Notes under the pieces: model-generated
What the model was told of the DNA's origin: nothing
Seen by the model: the letters and a program-made list of their open reading frames with translations, nothing else
Databases searched by the model: none
Program-made: the position numbers and the translations under genes
Shown here: in pieces, positions 7,752 to 16,278 of the stretch
Layout of the letters: the number at the start of each line of letters is the position of its first letter
Position numbering within the stretch: position 1 is the first letter of the stretch
Assembly (NCBI GenBank): GCA_023250635.1
Contig: JAHFAI010000022.1
Span: forward strand, 1 to 35,262
Direction: 5' to 3'
Source of the DNA: Deltaproteobacteria bacterium
GTDB taxonomy: Bacteria > Bdellovibrionota_B > Oligoflexia > Oligoflexales > Bog-1112
Length of the DNA: 35,262 nucleotides

Positions 7752-8738
7752 CTATTGATATTGGGGGGAGCAATAGTTTGCAGGTGGTGGACCATTTGAA
7801 GCACATTGCCCATTGTTTAATTTATCAGAACCGCAAACCGTGCCCACGGTGAAACATACTTTGTTCTCATTTCTTGAAATCGCATCACAGGCACATTTAT
7901 TAACCTTAGTTTCACTATATTTTTCATCTGAACGCTTTGGACGGTTATTTTCTGCCCAAATACAATTCTCCATTATGTTCCTAACAAGCGATACCGAAGT
8001 ATGGCATGAACCAGATGCAAGTGTAGAAAGAACAGCAGCCGGTTGCTGTTGATTTTCATTATTTGTCTTGATTTGTGCCTCAAGAGCTTGTGTAGATTGC
8101 GCAGCTGCTGTTGAACTTACAGCAAAGCTATAATTTTTACGTTTATCACTACTAGCATCATCCAGAGTATTCCAATCATCAAATGCTTTTTGTTGCTCCT
8201 CCTGGCTCAGACCTGCCACACTAATTCTCTGATCTGAAAAACGAGGATATTCTCCTTTAGTAGTAAGCCAATAGTTCATGCAGTTGTTTTTATACGTTGC
8301 TACAAGTGAAGCCTTGGCCTCTGCTTCTTTTGTAGCATTGGCCTCTGCTGCTGCTGCATCTGCATCTGCTACTACTTTCATTGCAGCGTTAACGCCATAT
8401 ATTACACTGCACGTTAGATTACCCAAATCAACATCGTCCCCCCACTTAAAATAAATAGATGCCCAGGTACTGCGTTGAGAGACACACAAATCAATAATAT
8501 TTTGATTTTCTTTTTTATTTTTTACATTATTAAAAATGGCATTACAAGCATCTCTAGTTCTCTGACCGAGAGTTTGCTTTTTGCTTCTTGTACCATTACC
8601 ATTAGTTGCATAACATTCTAAATTTTTTGATATTTTTGTTTGCTGTGGTTGTTTTGTGCCTCCAAGCAGCATTGACGAAGTACTGAAGATAAATAAAGTA
8701 AGCAGAAGGCCAAAAAAATGAATCAATACAGTTTTCAT
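7752..8738 (-). CDS. Exported Cys-rich protein of unknown function
   Basis: No family recognised. The 328-residue protein starts at the ATG at 8738 (AGGGAA upstream). It has a signal peptide, MKTVLIHFFGLLLTLFIFSTSS, with no lipobox Cys, so it is likely periplasmic or secreted. The mature part contains about 13 Cys, seven of them in the last 80 residues. A central Ala-rich stretch (about 118-140, ADADAAAAEANATKEAEAKA) looks helical, possibly a coiled coil. The C-terminal Cys-rich part (KCACDAIS, VCFTVGTVC, GQCASNG, NYCSPQYQ) suggests a disulfide-stabilised module. The gene is clearly more AT-rich than its neighbours, with many AAT/AAA codons, which fits recent acquisition. A palindromic element lies upstream (8857-9006). 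Confidence 0.75.
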   Translation of the reverse strand: MKTVLIHFFGLLLTLFIFSTSSMLLGGTKQPQQTKISKNLECYATNGNGTRSKKQTLGQRTRDACNAIFNNVKNKKENQNIIDLCVSQRSTWASIYFKWGDDVDLGNLTCSVIYGVNAAMKVVADADAAAAEANATKEAEAKASLVATYKNNCMNYWLTTKGEYPRFSDQRISVAGLSQEEQQKAFDDWNTLDDASSDKRKNYSFAVSSTAAAQSTQALEAQIKTNNENQQQPAAVLSTLASGSCHTSVSLVRNIMENCIWAENNRPKRSDEKYSETKVNKCACDAISRNENKVCFTVGTVCGSDKLNNGQCASNGPPPANYCSPQYQ

Positions 8739-8856
8739 GGAAGTTCCCTACATAGCCAAATAAAGCATTACCTGTGTTTGTGTTGATTAGCCTATCGGCA
8801 GATTAACCCCTAGCTTAAGCAAATCAATAAAAACCCATTGTTTTCAATTAAATAGT

Positions 8857-9006
8857 CGCTGGCGCGAAATAGCATATTTCGTGCCGCGACGTGTCCTGAG
8901 GAGCAAAGCGACGAAGGATCTGTCACGTGATATCCGGATGTTATGTGAAAGATCCTTCCTCACTGCGTTCGTCAGGACACGGCGCTAGCGCTTTCGCGCC
9001 AGCGCC
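8857..9006 (-). repeat. Dispersed palindromic element, copy 1
   Basis: About 150 bp, an imperfect palindrome centred on TCCGGA (8933-8938). The outer right hairpin is GGCGCTAGCGC / GCGCCAGCGCC with loop TTTC (one mismatch). The outer left hairpin is GGCGCGAAATA / TATTTCGTGCC with loop GCA. Inside these lie GTGTCCTGA and its inverted partner TCAGGACAC, then GAAGGATCT and AGATCCTTC. It starts 23 nt beyond the stop codon of the mobB-mobA gene and shares orientation and most of its sequence with the copies at 16134 and 19286. Confidence 0.95.
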
Positions 9007-9029
9007 TAAATATAGAACGGGTCTAATGC

Positions 9030-10172
9030 CTAGGTTACGATTTGACCCCATCTAAGCCTCTCTCGCTCTTCGGGGGTATTTACGTTAGTTAAGTCCTGCG
9101 CGCCGCTTTCCTGAGCAATAAGGTTTATGGGGAGTTCAGCTAACAAGCGAGTTGGACAGGAGAAGCCTCGTCCCAGTAAGCTCAAAAATGCTCCATAACA
9201 TTTGGGTTCATAGATAGCACAGAGAGGCTCAGCTGGCGCTGGCTCGGGCTTATGCTCGCAGGGATGAGCGCGAAAGGCGCTGGCAAACTGCCAGGGGCAA
9301 CGCGCACCTACCAAGGTGGCTAAGGTCTGTGGCCTAAGCCCAGGGAGGTCGATGGCGAGTACCAGCCAGGCTGCCTTTGGTCGGTATTGCAAGGCCGAGA
9401 GTATTCCGCTAAGGGGACCAAGTCCCCTAAAACTATCAGCAATGCTCGGCATGCTTGCTTCTCTGCCCGAAACAAACACTTCGCCACAGTGGGGACTCAG
9501 CAAAGCAGCGCAGTGCTCAAGTTGGTTTTTGCCCGACTGATAGCTGAGCAAGGCTTTATCCTGCCCCATGCGCTGGCTGCGTCCTCCGGCTAAGATCAAA
9601 CCATTGAGCGGACGGGCTCTGAGCTGAGCAGTAAAATAACTGTCAACGAAATTTCGTATGAGATCAACCTCGTCGCGATTGAAATAAGCTCGGGCTGAGG
9701 TGCGTCTTGTCAACTCTGGCGGTGGCTGCTTCCAGGGCCCCACAAAGGCCAGGCAGTAAGAAAAATCAGGGTCATGGGCAGTTAGCTCCTCGAGAATAGC
9801 GCAGCTGAGGTCGAGCATTACCAGCTTTGGAAGGGGCAGAGTCTTATAGCCTTCCACCACGACAAAATCGTAAGCCAGCAAAGCAGGAAGTTCGAGCTCG
9901 CTACGGCTCCCTCCGCCCATATAGGCGTGGTGGTGCCAGTCGTTAATCAGCACCCCTGAGGCGCCTGCTTGGGTAAGACGATGGCTATCTTTGCCGGGGT
10001 GATCCATAGAGAAGTGGTGAGCATCATGTTTAGCGTAGGCGAAGCGTCTCCCTGCCTCGCGCCAGAGTACGGCAAGTTTTTCGAGCAGGGTGGTTTTACC
10101 GCTGCCAGAATAGCCGCTCACCGCTAGTTCAAGGGGATGAAAAAAATACGAGAGTTTGCTTGTCCCCGGCAT
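9030..10172 (-). CDS. mobBA: MobB-MobA fusion: GTP-binding factor and molybdenum cofactor guanylyltransferase
   Basis: The C-terminal half (about residue 189 on) is MobA, which joins GMP from GTP to molybdopterin to make the guanine dinucleotide form of Moco. It has the nucleotidyltransferase signature LAGGRSQRMGQDKALL at 194-209, AIDLPGL, and the closing NVNTPEE. The N-terminal half is MobB, a P-loop GTPase-like partner, with GYSGSGKTT at 20-28 and the VVEGYK segment. The two are separate proteins in E. coli; fusions exist in other bacteria, usually in this order. The preferred start is ATG 10172, two bases after the moeA stop, with GGGAG ten bases upstream. A TTG at 10190 is also in frame. 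It is translationally coupled to moeA. The product probably matures the molybdoenzyme encoded at 12780-14963, which belongs to a dinucleotide-cofactor family. Confidence 0.93.
   Translation of the reverse strand: MPGTSKLSYFFHPLELAVSGYSGSGKTTLLEKLAVLWREAGRRFAYAKHDAHHFSMDHPGKDSHRLTQAGASGVLINDWHHHAYMGGGSRSELELPALLAYDFVVVEGYKTLPLPKLVMLDLSCAILEELTAHDPDFSYCLAFVGPWKQPPPELTRRTSARAYFNRDEVDLIRNFVDSYFTAQLRARPLNGLILAGGRSQRMGQDKALLSYQSGKNQLEHCAALLSPHCGEVFVSGREASMPSIADSFRGLGPLSGILSALQYRPKAAWLVLAIDLPGLRPQTLATLVGARCPWQFASAFRAHPCEHKPEPAPAEPLCAIYEPKCYGAFLSLLGRGFSCPTRLLAELPINLIAQESGAQDLTNVNTPEERERLRWGQIVT
9646..9657. repeat. Palindrome ACGAAATTTCGT, copy 1 of 5 of the CGAAATTTCG core
   Basis: Perfect 12-bp palindrome inside mobBA, read there as codons for Arg-Asn-Phe-Val. 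It is one of five exact CGAAATTTCG sites in the window, all within genes. Confidence 0.9.
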
Positions 10173-10174
10173 CG

Positions 10175-11407
10175 TTAGTGTACTCCCCAACTATACAGAG
10201 GCAAGGCTTCCCCAGCAGCATACAAGCTGCGCCCTGCTGGACACTCTACAAAGCCATCGCTGGCTGTAAGGGCTGCAAGATCTCCTGAACCAATCCCGGG
10301 AAGGGGGCAAACACGGGTAAGTCCATCGTTGCCAAAGCTAATGCGCACCGGCGCAAAAAGTGTGGTGTCTGCTCCTCGAGGTGAGGAGAGGGCTTCGCTT
10401 AAGACTCCATAGGCTTGCACTCGTGATGCCACTTTTTGTCCACTCATAATTTGTAAGGCCGGTAGTACATAACGATAGGCAGTGAACAGTGCGGCTACTG
10501 GATTGCCAGGAAGGGCGAACACTAAAGTTTTGCCAGGAGCTTCACCAAACCACAAGGGCTTACCGGGACGTTGGGCTACGTGATGAAAGATTTTTCGCAC
10601 GCCAATTTCCTCCAATACTTGGGGCACTAAATCTCTGGCACCCGCAGAAACACCCCCACTGATAATGCAGACTTCACTCGCGGCGATTGCTGAGCTGAGT
10701 TGGACACAGAGTTGCTCATGCTTATCCTCGACGAGGGCGATGGAGATTTTTGTAAATCCGCGATCGCGCAATGCTGCGGCAATGGCAAAGGGGTTGGAAG
10801 CACGAATTTCGTGTGATAAGGGTTTCAGGTGGGGAGCAACTAATTCATCACCGCTTGCTAGCAGCGTAATCTGCGGTGTGTCAACGATGGAGGCGCGAAT
10901 GGTACCAACACTGGCAAGTACGGCCCAATGAGGTGGTAGCAGTTTGCTACCGGGGGTACAGAGGAGATCGCCTCGACGTTTATCACTTGCTTGCTGATGA
11001 ATATTGAGGCCTGAAAACACCCGCAGATGAGGAGTAAGGCGAGCACGCCGTGAGTTGCGACAAAGGGTGAGGTCTTCATAGCGGACTACGGCGTCACAAC
11101 CTGAAGGTAGCCGAGCTCCGGTCATTACTTCGATGCAGGTATCAGGGTTGGAGAGTAGCTGCAGAGGGCTGCCGGCAGCTTGCATACCGGCAAGGGAATA
11201 TTCCCGGAGGCCTTGCTGCCAACGGGTAGCAGAGAGAGCGATACCGTCCATAGCAACGCGATCAAAAGGAGGAAAATCGCGGTCCGCATAAATTGCTTCG
11301 TTAAGGTAGGCCCATTGGCCATGATCGAGAGAACGTGAGGTTAGCCGCTGGGAAAACTGGGCGGCAGAGGAGAGAACTACATGGGTTGCGTCGTTAACAG
11401 AGATCAT
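10175..11407 (-). CDS. moeA: Molybdopterin molybdenumtransferase MoeA
   Basis: Inserts molybdate into adenylated molybdopterin, the last common step of Moco synthesis (EC 2.10.1.1). From the ATG at 11407 the protein has 410 residues, the usual MoeA length. It shows FPPFDRVAMDG near the N-terminus, TGARLPSGCDAVVRYED, the MoCF-domain signature SGGVSAGARDLV, PGKPLWFG and LPGNPVAALFTAYRYVLPAL. An upstream in-frame GTG/TTG extension (to 11485) adds unrelated residues and is rejected. The ribosome binding site is weak (AAAGG about 13 bases away). The first 27 bases overlap the start of the divergent gene at 11381. mobBA follows after 2 nt. No mog/moaB lies nearby. Confidence 0.95.
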   Translation of the reverse strand: MISVNDATHVVLSSAAQFSQRLTSRSLDHGQWAYLNEAIYADRDFPPFDRVAMDGIALSATRWQQGLREYSLAGMQAAGSPLQLLSNPDTCIEVMTGARLPSGCDAVVRYEDLTLCRNSRRARLTPHLRVFSGLNIHQQASDKRRGDLLCTPGSKLLPPHWAVLASVGTIRASIVDTPQITLLASGDELVAPHLKPLSHEIRASNPFAIAAALRDRGFTKISIALVEDKHEQLCVQLSSAIAASEVCIISGGVSAGARDLVPQVLEEIGVRKIFHHVAQRPGKPLWFGEAPGKTLVFALPGNPVAALFTAYRYVLPALQIMSGQKVASRVQAYGVLSEALSSPRGADTTLFAPVRISFGNDGLTRVCPLPGIGSGDLAALTASDGFVECPAGRSLYAAGEALPLYSWGVH

Positions 11408-12790
11408 AAAAAATTTTTTACCTTTCTGCTTTGTTTGTCGCTGGGGATCAGCATGGTGCTGGGCGAAGCTCGAGCCACAGACCAAGCTTCTTCGCCGCGA
11501 TCAGGGCCTCGGGTTAGTAATGTACGTAAATCTCGCAGTCCCTATGCACACGCACAGGCCTTGGCGATCGTTCCGGGCAATAGCAACGGTCGCCTCGTTA
11601 GGCCGCAAGCGGCAATCACCTATCACTCTCCACGAAGGAATAACTTTGTAGGGGCTCCTCTTGATGCTTCCGTTGCGGTTGCCGTTCGTGATGCTGATCA
11701 ACCTGCGCGTTCTTCCTGTTGGGAGCAGCATAAAGGCAAAATTATAGCTGCCCTGGCTCTAACCACCGTTGCGGCACTCTCTGTAGCTTCCTATTTTATC
11801 GGTGAAGCTATTGAAGATGCTCAGCATAACCCCGCTGCTGCCCCAGCTCCGGAAGTAGGAACTCTGTCGGCGCAGTTCAGCGTCGGTGCGGTGGAGATAG
11901 TCGCAGGTGCTGCTCAAGAAAGACTACTCACTGTTCTCGCCAACGGAACGCGACAGCTGGTAAATATGCTGGGAAGTATGGAGCTCGTCAATAGGATTAC
12001 TGGTCAGACAATCACCTATGGGAATCAAGCACTACAACTTGATCTTCAAACCTGGCAAGTCACCGGGTACTCTAATCCGTTGACCCTGGCCCCCGGCTCT
12101 TATGATGTGTCGGTTATTTTTTCTGATGATTATTTGCGGAACTATGGGGGAACGGGGGAGCTAAGCGTCGAAGCCAATGAAGACAGCAATCCTGAGATAG
12201 TGCTGCGTCCTCTAGTCGGTGAAGCTGGATTCAGTGAGGGGAGAGCGACTGCTTTGCTTAACTTGAGTCTTTTATTGCCCAATCTCAGCCGCGCCGAGCG
12301 CTTAGCAAAAGGATCGCTCGGCCTGGTGCTTGATGGAGCACCTGAAGTTATTTTTGCCCTCAACCCCGGAGAAGAGCTGGTTGAATTTTATGCCAACATG
12401 GCCGGTGGTATGCATGAAATTTATTTTAGACTTTGCCTCGAGGGGGTGCCCCATGCACACACTGATGGCAACGAACGACAGCGTTTGCTGATTCCAGGAC
12501 AAAACCTAGGATTTAATTTTGTTGATTTAGCGGCAGTTAACATTACGGTGCTAACCCATCCTGGTCGTACGCACTATTATCCGGTTAACGGAGCTATTAT
12601 TACCGTGGATAATGATTCTCTGGTCTTGGGAAGAACCGGTTTATTCAACGATGAGGTCTTAGGTTTTGCGAGGGTATTTGTGGAGGCGGGAACGCATATT
12701 TTCCGCGCCTTTAGGGGAGAGCAAAGCGGCATGAGGGAGGCGGTGGCTCAGCTCACTGAGGTAGAAAGCGTTGAAATAATCATAGAATGA
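11381..12790 (+). CDS. Exported protein of unknown function, possible membrane anchor
   Basis: I do not recognise the family. The 469-residue protein starts at ATG 11381, supported by GAGGAG nine bases upstream. The N-terminus (HKKFFTFLLCLSLGISMVLGEARA) is a signal peptide with cleavage near residue 32. A second hydrophobic segment (about 120-142, KIIAALALTTVAALSVASYFIGEAI) is likely a transmembrane helix, leaving about 320 residues beyond it. That C-terminal part is beta-rich, with short strand-like runs (LAPGSYDVSVIFSDD, AGTHIFRAFRGEQ) resembling repeated Ig-like or carbohydrate-binding-type beta modules, though no family can be named. It sits between moeA and the molybdoenzyme gene on the opposite strand. 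It overlaps moeA by 27 bases at its start and the molybdoenzyme gene by 11 bases at its end. Confidence 0.75.
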   Translation: MGCVVNRDHKKFFTFLLCLSLGISMVLGEARATDQASSPRSGPRVSNVRKSRSPYAHAQALAIVPGNSNGRLVRPQAAITYHSPRRNNFVGAPLDASVAVAVRDADQPARSSCWEQHKGKIIAALALTTVAALSVASYFIGEAIEDAQHNPAAAPAPEVGTLSAQFSVGAVEIVAGAAQERLLTVLANGTRQLVNMLGSMELVNRITGQTITYGNQALQLDLQTWQVTGYSNPLTLAPGSYDVSVIFSDDYLRNYGGTGELSVEANEDSNPEIVLRPLVGEAGFSEGRATALLNLSLLLPNLSRAERLAKGSLGLVLDGAPEVIFALNPGEELVEFYANMAGGMHEIYFRLCLEGVPHAHTDGNERQRLLIPGQNLGFNFVDLAAVNITVLTHPGRTHYYPVNGAIITVDNDSLVLGRTGLFNDEVLGFARVFVEAGTHIFRAFRGEQSGMREAVAQLTEVESVEIIIE

Positions 12791-14963
12791 CAGTTACCAG
12801 AACTCGAGTAGCCTTGAACGCTGGGGTTCGCGATTCCGGATCTACCGCTCTACTAATCAGCGCATTCGCTTCTGGATAGTACATGAGGACGCAGCCCTCA
12901 CGGATCGCGAACGAGCGCGCTAACAAACCACTCACCTGTCCCGTGCTACTGGTTACGGTAACTTTTTGGTTTTCCTTGAGGCCGCGGCGCTGCATGTCAA
13001 GGCTATTCATCAGCAGTACATCTCGACGCTCTTGCCCACGATAGCGATCTTCTTCTTCATAAACTACGGTATTGAATTGTCCCTCGGAACGTACACTCAT
13101 CAAGTGGAGTTGGTTTTCTTCTAACGAATTATCGTGAAGAGGGTGAATGGTAAACAAGCCCCGTCCTGAGGGACGAGGAAATTTTGCTTGATGAAGCATT
13201 CGCCCTGGCACGGTGAACTCGCGTTTTTCACTATCTACTCGCCGCAGCTCATCATACTCCGGAATACTATCGGCAATGAGCCGGCGAATAGTACCGTGTT
13301 CTTGCATTGCCTGCCAATTAACCGGCCCCTGGCTGCCGAAGGTCTGCTGGCCAATTGCCGCAATAACCTCGACCTCACTCTTTACCGTAGAGAATCGTGG
13401 TCTTCCCCCCTCGCTTACCCGCACCAGGCTAAACATTGATTCCTGGGTGGTGAGCTGGGTCTCTTCGTCACGGGCTGCTACTGGTAGGATTATGGTTTCT
13501 TGTCCCGTACCGTGGGCATGACCGGTATTAAGTGCCGTAGAAAGATAGACCACCAGGCCGATGCGATTCATCGCTTGGCGAGCGTAGAGCATATCGGGAT
13601 TGGAACCAAAGAGATTACCTCCGAGGCAGAAAGCCAGGTCAATTTCTCCGCGATGTGCTGCTTCCATCGAACCCATGGTATCGAGCCCAGGGGTTTCAGG
13701 AGGGTTAATTCCTTGGGCGCGCAAGCGTTCAAACACCTGTTTTTTGATGGTCGGAGTGACCGCCATAGATCCCATGCCTTGGACGTTACTATGGCCGCGA
13801 ATAGGCAGGAGTCCGGCATGGGGGCGGCCAATCATACCACGCAACAAGGCAAGATTGACGATACTCTGGACATTTGCCACGCCATGGAGGTGATGGGTGA
13901 TGCCCATGGTCCAGGCAAACACGGCATTTTTAGCCTGGGCGTATTGTCGGGCGAGATCGAGGATTTCCTCTTGAGAACCCCCTGCACTGGACACAAGTTC
14001 TTCCCAGGAGAGAGCGGTGATAAAACGCTGATACTCGGCAAATTCCTCGGTGTGATCCCTTATAAATTCCTGGGCCAAGGAATCGGGATGGTGGCTCAGC
14101 AGGGCTTTCGCGATACCGTGGAGCAGGGCTAAATCACCGCCGATGCTGACCTGGACAAAGCTTGAAGCAATGCTCGAGCCAAAGAACAAGCTGCGCAGTC
14201 TGGAGGGAATCGAGAAATTAATCAGCCCCTGTTCGCGCACGGGATTGACGACGATAACTTTCCCACCGCGGCGGCGAATATGATCGAGGGAACTCATCAG
14301 CCGTGGATGATTGGAGGCAGGATTACCCCCCAGCAAAAAAATCAAATCACAGTGTTCGAGATCTTCCAAATTCAGGGTTGCGGTGCCGGTACCGAGGGAG
14401 CGCCCCAGCCCCACCCCCGAGGCTTGATGGCAATAATAGGAGCAATTATTGACATTGTTGGTGCCAAGAATACGGGCAAAGAGCTGCAATAAGAAGCCTG
14501 CTTCATTAGAAGAACGTCCTGAAAAATAAAAAAAACTGCGTGCAGGTTTGACCGTGCGGTAAGCGCTGCCTATACGGGTAAAAGCCTCCTCCCAGGAAAT
14601 CGGCTGATAATGCTGTCCGCCTGCTGCTAAGAGAAGGGGGCAGGAGATTCTTCCCGCAGCTTCTAGTTCCCGGGAACTTAAACTGCGGAGAGCATCGCGG
14701 GAAAATTGCGTAAAAAACTGCCCGTGGGGAATCGCCCCCTGCATATCCCCCGCCATTGCCTGTAGGGATTTCTTGCAAACCTCAGGCCAGCGTCCGGCCT
14801 CGTTGACCATGCCGCCTTGTTGACCGCCCATGCCGAGGGCGCAGGTCTTGCAGGCATTGGCTGATCGCATCGCTTTAAAGAGGGAACTAAAGCCAACCCG
14901 ACGCCCCATGCGCAGGGTATAGGCGAGAGAGTGCCAGCCACCGGCACGCTTGGGGATTTTCAC
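12780..14963 (-). CDS. FdhF/YdeP-family molybdopterin oxidoreductase
   Basis: Large catalytic subunit of the molybdopterin-guanine-dinucleotide oxidoreductase group that includes E. coli YdeP and formate-dehydrogenase-alpha-like proteins. The substrate is unknown; some relatives are linked to acid resistance or formate oxidation. The 727-residue length is usual. The N-terminus has CKTCALGMGGQ (Cys38, Cys41) and EVCKKS (Cys62), likely Fe-S ligands. It is followed by ELEAAGRISCPL, FYFSGRSSNEAGFLLQLFAR, NNCSYYCHQASGVGLGRSLG, HCDLIFLLGGNPASNHPR, ITHHLHGVANVQSIVNLALL and PIRGHSNVQGMGSM. The C-terminal dinucleotide-binding domain contains MSVRSEGQFNT and YYPEAN. There is no Tat twin-arginine signal, so it is cytoplasmic. 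No in-frame UGA is needed, so it is not a selenoprotein. The neighbouring moeA and mobBA would supply its cofactor. Confidence 0.9.
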   Translation of the reverse strand: MKIPKRAGGWHSLAYTLRMGRRVGFSSLFKAMRSANACKTCALGMGGQQGGMVNEAGRWPEVCKKSLQAMAGDMQGAIPHGQFFTQFSRDALRSLSSRELEAAGRISCPLLLAAGGQHYQPISWEEAFTRIGSAYRTVKPARSFFYFSGRSSNEAGFLLQLFARILGTNNVNNCSYYCHQASGVGLGRSLGTGTATLNLEDLEHCDLIFLLGGNPASNHPRLMSSLDHIRRRGGKVIVVNPVREQGLINFSIPSRLRSLFFGSSIASSFVQVSIGGDLALLHGIAKALLSHHPDSLAQEFIRDHTEEFAEYQRFITALSWEELVSSAGGSQEEILDLARQYAQAKNAVFAWTMGITHHLHGVANVQSIVNLALLRGMIGRPHAGLLPIRGHSNVQGMGSMAVTPTIKKQVFERLRAQGINPPETPGLDTMGSMEAAHRGEIDLAFCLGGNLFGSNPDMLYARQAMNRIGLVVYLSTALNTGHAHGTGQETIILPVAARDEETQLTTQESMFSLVRVSEGGRPRFSTVKSEVEVIAAIGQQTFGSQGPVNWQAMQEHGTIRRLIADSIPEYDELRRVDSEKREFTVPGRMLHQAKFPRPSGRGLFTIHPLHDNSLEENQLHLMSVRSEGQFNTVVYEEEDRYRGQERRDVLLMNSLDMQRRGLKENQKVTVTSSTGQVSGLLARSFAIREGCVLMYYPEANALISRAVDPESRTPAFKATRVLVTVIL

Positions 14964-15154
14964 AGCAATAACTCCTCAGGGTGAAGGGAGCAGGTCAATA
15001 GGTACCAGCAGCAGACTATAACAAATAGGGAGGGCTTATCTATAGGTGACCTTCGCCTTTCCCTATAGGGTGTCAGCAATCCATTATTATCCCATACGAT
15101 GTTTCGGGGGAGTGGAGAATATACCGTATTTTTTACTGTATTGGAGAATGAAGC

Positions 15155-16063
15155 ATGAAGGTAGTATCCGTTCTGGTGATGATTTCTCTTTCTGCGAGTG
15201 CCTACGGGAATTTTGTCTTTGACAGCCACGCTGCTGGTACTCATACCTTGCAAGGTTTGGGGACCTGGCAAGATGTGGATGGGGCTAAGGGCTCTTATTT
15301 GGTGCAATTGCAGTTGCAGCACTTAGCTGCTGATCAGGCACTGATTAGCGCTACCTATATGGTGCAAAACAAGACGTACAACATGGGGGCGGTGGTAGTT
15401 CAAAGCAAGACCAATAGCAATTTTTTTGAGGTGCTTTCTGAAGGGGTAAAAACCGGAGAGGGCTATTGTCTGCCTTACCCAACGGCTGATGCTAAAGGTA
15501 AGTTTTGCAAAATTGCCTGTGAGCACAATAATATTAAATTTGACGGCAGCCTGGTGGCAAATAATGGCAAGGTTGAGCGTCTTGGTTCGATGATTCTCCC
15601 GAGTGGCAGAAAAATTGTTTTGCGCGACTCGCTTACTCTTGTCCCTAGTTCTTCAAGTGTTATGGGGCTCGAACGCCGGACCCTGCCAGCTGCCGATCCC
15701 TTTGCGGATGATTTTGAACCTCAGGATATGCAAATGCAGGGGCCGAACCAGGGGCAAGGGCAAGTAGCGCAGCAGGGTCCTGTGGCGCAGGGGCGCGTGG
15801 ATCAGGGACCTTTGGCTAGTAAAGGAGGTAAGCAGCAGCCCCAAGGCAAGCCTGCCCCTGGAGCTGGGGTAGGCGGTGATGACGACAACGGTGATGACGA
15901 CAACGGCGATGACGATGACACTGCGGGTGAAAATCGCCGCGCCCCTCTAGGTGCTGGGGATCGGCGTAGTGCCGAACGTCGCACGATCAGTGCCAGTGAG
16001 GGGGAGCAGATCCGTCATCAGATTATAAGGCAACAAGAGTATCTGCGTAGAAACGCCCGCTAG
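15155..16063 (+). CDS. Secreted protein with Gln-rich and Asp-rich low-complexity tail
   Basis: Function unknown. The ATG at 15155 follows TTGGAGA. The 302-residue protein has a signal peptide (MKVVSVLVMISLSASAYG). A folded domain of about 150 residues contains four Cys (YCLPYP, KFCKIACEH) and beta-strand-like segments. After about residue 185 it becomes low complexity: Gln/Gly-rich repeats (GPNQGQGQVAQQGPVAQG), then GDDDNGDDDNGDDDD, encoded by a 15-bp tandem repeat at 15875-15919. The tail is basic (RRSAERRTIS, IRRQ-type residues). The Asp-rich block resembles calcium-binding acidic repeats, but no EF-hand or RTX consensus is present. It is divergent from the molybdoenzyme gene; the 191-bp gap holds a perfect palindrome CCCTATAGGG (15061-15070). 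Confidence 0.75.
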   Translation: MKVVSVLVMISLSASAYGNFVFDSHAAGTHTLQGLGTWQDVDGAKGSYLVQLQLQHLAADQALISATYMVQNKTYNMGAVVVQSKTNSNFFEVLSEGVKTGEGYCLPYPTADAKGKFCKIACEHNNIKFDGSLVANNGKVERLGSMILPSGRKIVLRDSLTLVPSSSSVMGLERRTLPAADPFADDFEPQDMQMQGPNQGQGQVAQQGPVAQGRVDQGPLASKGGKQQPQGKPAPGAGVGGDDDNGDDDNGDDDDTAGENRRAPLGAGDRRSAERRTISASEGEQIRHQIIRQQEYLRRNAR

Positions 16064-16133
16064 GGAAAATTCTTTAACGGCAAACCGCTTACTCAGGTCT
16101 TCGCCAACTACTCAGTACTTTTTCCACTACTTA

Positions 16134-16275
16134 GGCCGTGGCGCGAAAGCGCCACGGCCGTGTCCTGAGGAGCAAAGCGACGAAGGATCTGTCACGTGAT
16201 ATCCGGATGTTATGTGGAAGATCCTTCCTCACTGCGTTCGTCAGGACACGGCGCTGGCGCTTTCGCGCCAGCGCC
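16134..16275 (-). repeat. Dispersed palindromic element, copy 2
   Basis: About 142 bp, the most symmetrical copy. Both ends are 11-bp GC stems closed by a GAAA/TTTC tetraloop: GGCCGTGGCGC...GCGCCACGGCC on the left and GGCGCTGGCGC...GCGCCAGCGCC on the right. Within are GTGTCCTGA / TCAGGACAC, GAAGGATCT / AGATCCTTC and central TCCGGA (16202-16207). The element ends 3 nt from the stop codon of the kinase gene, so in the kinase transcript it is the first structure after the coding region. Confidence 0.95.
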
Positions 16276-16278
16276 GTG

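Noticed and set aside
13500-14132. Long open frame antisense to the molybdoenzyme gene
   Set aside because: The opposite strand carries an unbroken, strongly conserved oxidoreductase; the antisense frame shows no motif or start signal.
12780-14963. Possible selenocysteine in the formate-dehydrogenase-like enzyme
   Set aside because: The reading frame is open throughout with no internal UGA, and the family member is YdeP-like rather than a selenium FDH.
15061-15070. CCCTATAGGG palindrome as an operator
   Set aside because: A single 10-bp palindrome with no second copy or promoter alignment; it may be chance.
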